From: Rhodobacteraceae bacterium UBA2553
Lineage (GTDB): Bacteria; Pseudomonadota; Alphaproteobacteria; Rhodobacterales; Rhodobacteraceae
Length of the DNA stretch: 7,461 nucleotides
Direction: 5' to 3'
NCBI GenBank assembly: GCA_002340515.1
Contig: DDMF01000113.1
Location: 5,018 to 12,478 of the forward strand
Shown piece after piece: positions 6,065 to 7,461 of the stretch. Each line of letters starts with the position of its first letter. The first letter of the stretch is position 1. The notes below the pieces were generated by a model. The model searched no databases. It was not told where the DNA came from and saw only the letters and a program-made list of their open reading frames with translations. A program made the translations under genes and the position numbers.

Positions 6065-6349
6065 ATGGTGATTTTGAAACAGACATGGGCGGTTCTGGCC
6101 GTTTTGAGCTGGGGATCTGCCTCTGCCGCCGGAACTTGTTTACCTCCGATAGCGCCCTTGATGCCGACCGATACTGATGATGTTCGGGCCTATGCTGACC
6201 TGTTGAGACGCGACGCAGAGACATACTTTGACGATGTCGAGCAGTACTTCCGGTGCCAGGACCAGGAGCGACGTGAGGTGTTTGAGCAAGCGCGGGAGGT
6301 CAGCGAAGACTATGCGCGCGTTTTAGAGATTTTGGGGAGTGATAGTTAG
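6065..6349 (+). CDS. Small exported protein of unknown function
   Basis: A 94-aa protein divergent from the virB operon. Residues 1-22 form a signal peptide (basic start, hydrophobic core, ASA or SAA cleavage site). The mature part of about 72 residues begins with a Pro-rich piece (CLPPIAPLMP) and continues as a highly charged, probably helical domain with Tyr, Phe, Asp and Glu (YADLLRRDAETYFDDVEQYF, then RCQDQ). Two cysteines remain after cleavage (Cys25 and Cys64) and could pair in the periplasm. Small exported proteins of this look (an early C-x-P-P, then Y-x-x-Y-F spacing and a second Cys) are, as I recall, frequent in Rhodobacteraceae; no function is known to me. The ATG has no close ribosome-binding site; GGAG lies about 20 bases upstream. 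The gene shares the divergent promoter region with the T4SS operon, which suggests but does not prove a related role. Confidence 0.8.
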   Translation: MVILKQTWAVLAVLSWGSASAAGTCLPPIAPLMPTDTDDVRAYADLLRRDAETYFDDVEQYFRCQDQERREVFEQAREVSEDYARVLEILGSDS

Positions 6350-6629
6350 GGGGGAGGGCTGCGTCGACGCAAGAGCGGCCGCTCACCATCATAGCAGCGA
6401 AGGTCGCCAAGCGGACTTTCCGGACTTTTGCCAATGCAGCTTTCGCTTACGCAGAAAACCTTCGCATGTGCGGCGCGCCAATCGCTGCGATGCAGCCCGT
6501 TTCACCAGAGCAGCCGTTCAACCTCATCATAAGGCGGCAAATCCAAACTGTCTCTTCGCTGCAAGGTGTCGGAACCATCGAGACGCGGACAAAACTACCA
6601 TCCATAAGCCGCCTCGCCTTTGATGTGGC
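6350..6629. other. Non-coding spacer between the T4SS module and the GFA gene
   Basis: No convincing gene is seen here on either strand: the open frames are rich in His, Arg and Cys, lack domain-like patterns and have no ribosome-binding sites. The stretch begins with a G-rich run and two adjacent 12-bp palindromes (6360-6384), followed by a short 9-bp tandem repeat CGGACTTTC/CGGACTTTT (6412-6429). It may be decayed DNA at a module boundary. Confidence 0.5.
6360..6384. repeat. Two perfect 12-bp palindromes separated by one base
   Basis: TGCGTCGACGCA (6360-6371) and GAGCGGCCGCTC (6373-6384) are each perfectly self-complementary, separated by a single A. They begin 11 bases after the stop of the 94-aa gene. 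There is no T-run after them, so they are not a classical terminator, though the stems could still slow polymerase or protect a transcript end. Confidence 0.6.
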
Positions 6630-7055
6630 TTAAGACTCGGGTTTCCAATCGGGCTGTGTCGCGAAAGAAACGACGTCTTTCCCGAGCTGATCCCAGTGTG
6701 GTTTGTCGCGCTCAAATATAACTACTTCAACATCCAGTCCACTAGCATCATCCATCGTGCCAAGCGACAGTGTTAGATGATCCGGAATTCGCGTGTTCTT
6801 CCCATAAATTGGGCTACCACAGTTCGCACAAAATACCTTCGTAACCTCTGAACCCTTGTCAGACGAATAGTTGAATTCACTCAGTTTTCCGCTCACGGCT
6901 ACAGCGTCTGAAACGAACATGGCTCCCACGGTATGACCTGCTCCGCTCAATCGGCGGCACTCTTCGCAATGACATTGTGCAACAACGACTGGCTGCCCAG
7001 CAGCAACATATGTGATTTCGCCGCAAAGGCATTTTCCTGTGTATTTTTTTGTCAT
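6630..7055 (-). CDS. GFA family (glutathione-dependent formaldehyde-activating-like) zinc protein
   Basis: A 141-aa protein of typical length for the single-domain GFA/CENP-V family. The zinc-binding cysteines are all present: CLCGEI (Cys9, Cys11), CHCEECRRLSG (Cys28, Cys30, Cys33) and FCANCGSPIY (Cys76, Cys79). Family members bind zinc through these cysteines; the founding member catalyses condensation of formaldehyde with glutathione, but most members have no proven substrate, so only the fold is assigned. The ATG at 7055 is fixed by an in-frame TAG four codon-bases upstream, with no clear ribosome-binding site. The gene stands alone, with non-coding DNA on both sides, and is visibly more AT-rich than the virB genes. 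It is thus probably not part of the T4SS and may come from a different source. Confidence 0.93.
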   Translation of the reverse strand: MTKKYTGKCLCGEITYVAAGQPVVVAQCHCEECRRLSGAGHTVGAMFVSDAVAVSGKLSEFNYSSDKGSEVTKVFCANCGSPIYGKNTRIPDHLTLSLGTMDDASGLDVEVVIFERDKPHWDQLGKDVVSFATQPDWKPES

Positions 7056-7461
7056 ATGCTAAGAAATACATTGCGACCCGAAGTATGCAACTACAAAGCA
7101 AACGGCGGCTGGAGTGTCGGAAGTGAAGTGATGTTCTGGCACGAACGGTTAGTCAATGTGGGCCCAGAGTCAGATTTCGCCGCTCTTTGCCGGGATGGCC
7201 GTTGCCAGATTACGAACAGCTTTCGATCATTTCGATAGGTCGGGAATCCCGCTCATTTTTAGATGTTTCGCCGGAACATCCCGAGACCTGGCGAAAGGTC
7301 GGTCTCAGCATGCGACAGCACCGAGGATCGTTGCGGCACCGCATGGCGGCAAAGAGCCCCATATTTTCGATTTCTGCACCGCGAATTAATAACCGCTTTC
7401 CCCTAGATCGAAGAACTTGCATTTCAAACGTACCGCGTCTGGGTCACGGGCCGAGCCATAA
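7056..7461. other. Non-coding region with clustered dyad symmetries
   Basis: I see no convincing gene in these 406 bases. Short open frames exist on both strands (for example minus 7422-7210 and plus 7156-7389), but they lack recognisable motifs and ribosome-binding sites. Three inverted repeats lie within 66 bases at 7241-7306. No tRNA gene or clear attachment site is recognised. Confidence 0.45.
7241..7306. repeat. Cluster of three inverted repeats
   Basis: CGGGAATCCCG (7241-7251, 5-bp arms), GATGTTTCGCCGGAACATC (7262-7280, perfect 6-bp outer arms and a nearly complete 9-bp dyad with one mismatch), and GAGACC (7283-7288) with GGTCTC (7301-7306), inside which GACCT (7285-7289) pairs with AGGTC (7296-7300). 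No T-run follows on the plus strand. Function unknown. Confidence 0.45.

Noticed and set aside
6334..6358. G-rich run as a possible G-quadruplex
   Set aside because: Only three separate G-tracts with an 11-base gap; not enough for a convincing call.
6339..6623. Rightward 94-aa open frame after the exported protein
   Set aside because: Overlaps the end of the 94-aa gene, is rich in Arg, His and Cys without domain pattern, and has no ribosome-binding site.
6605..6632. TAAGCC/GGCTTA inverted repeat at the end of the GFA gene as a terminator
   Set aside because: The stem is only 6 bp with a 16-base loop, overlaps the stop codon and has no T-run.
7210..7422. Leftward 70-aa open frame
   Set aside because: No ribosome-binding site and no motif; it covers the cluster of inverted repeats and looks like a chance frame.

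Overview
The window looks like part of a conjugative or mobilizable plasmid (or integrated element) of an alphaproteobacterium, most likely of the Rhodobacteraceae/roseobacter type. This rests on the moderately high GC content, the tight leftward virB gene order and the style of the small exported proteins; the taxon is an inference and was not checked by search.

Positions 1-5928 hold the 5' half of a type IV secretion system (T4SS) operon, all on the minus strand (transcribed right to left). In transcription order it contains a 117-aa protein of unknown function, a VirB1-type lytic transglycosylase, the VirB2 pilin, VirB3, the VirB4 ATPase, a 52-aa cysteine-containing lipoprotein, a second lytic transglycosylase, and a VirB5-type minor pilin that runs off the left edge. 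Most genes overlap by 1 to 11 bases or are separated by only a few, which indicates translational coupling in one transcript. Together they would cut the peptidoglycan (two transglycosylases), supply and assemble the pilus (VirB2, VirB5, VirB3) and power it (VirB4). The core-complex genes (virB6 to virB11) are not in the window and would be expected further left.

Positions 5929-6064 are a divergent promoter region with TATAAT boxes on both strands and an imperfect inverted repeat that looks like an operator. A conserved-looking 94-aa exported protein is read rightward from it (6065-6349). Positions 6350-6629 hold no convincing gene but start with two perfect 12-bp palindromes side by side. 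A GFA-family zinc protein lies on the minus strand at 6630-7055 and looks like accessory cargo or flanking DNA unrelated to the T4SS. Positions 7056-7461 contain no convincing gene but have three closely spaced dyad symmetries.

The most notable observation is that the second lytic transglycosylase (695-1843) appears to be a chimera. The segments before and after its catalytic domain align without gaps to the N-terminal and C-terminal parts of the adjacent VirB5-like protein, as if a transglycosylase domain had been placed inside a VirB5 scaffold. Other points of interest are the missing canonical start codon at the VirB1 signal peptide and the small lipoprotein.
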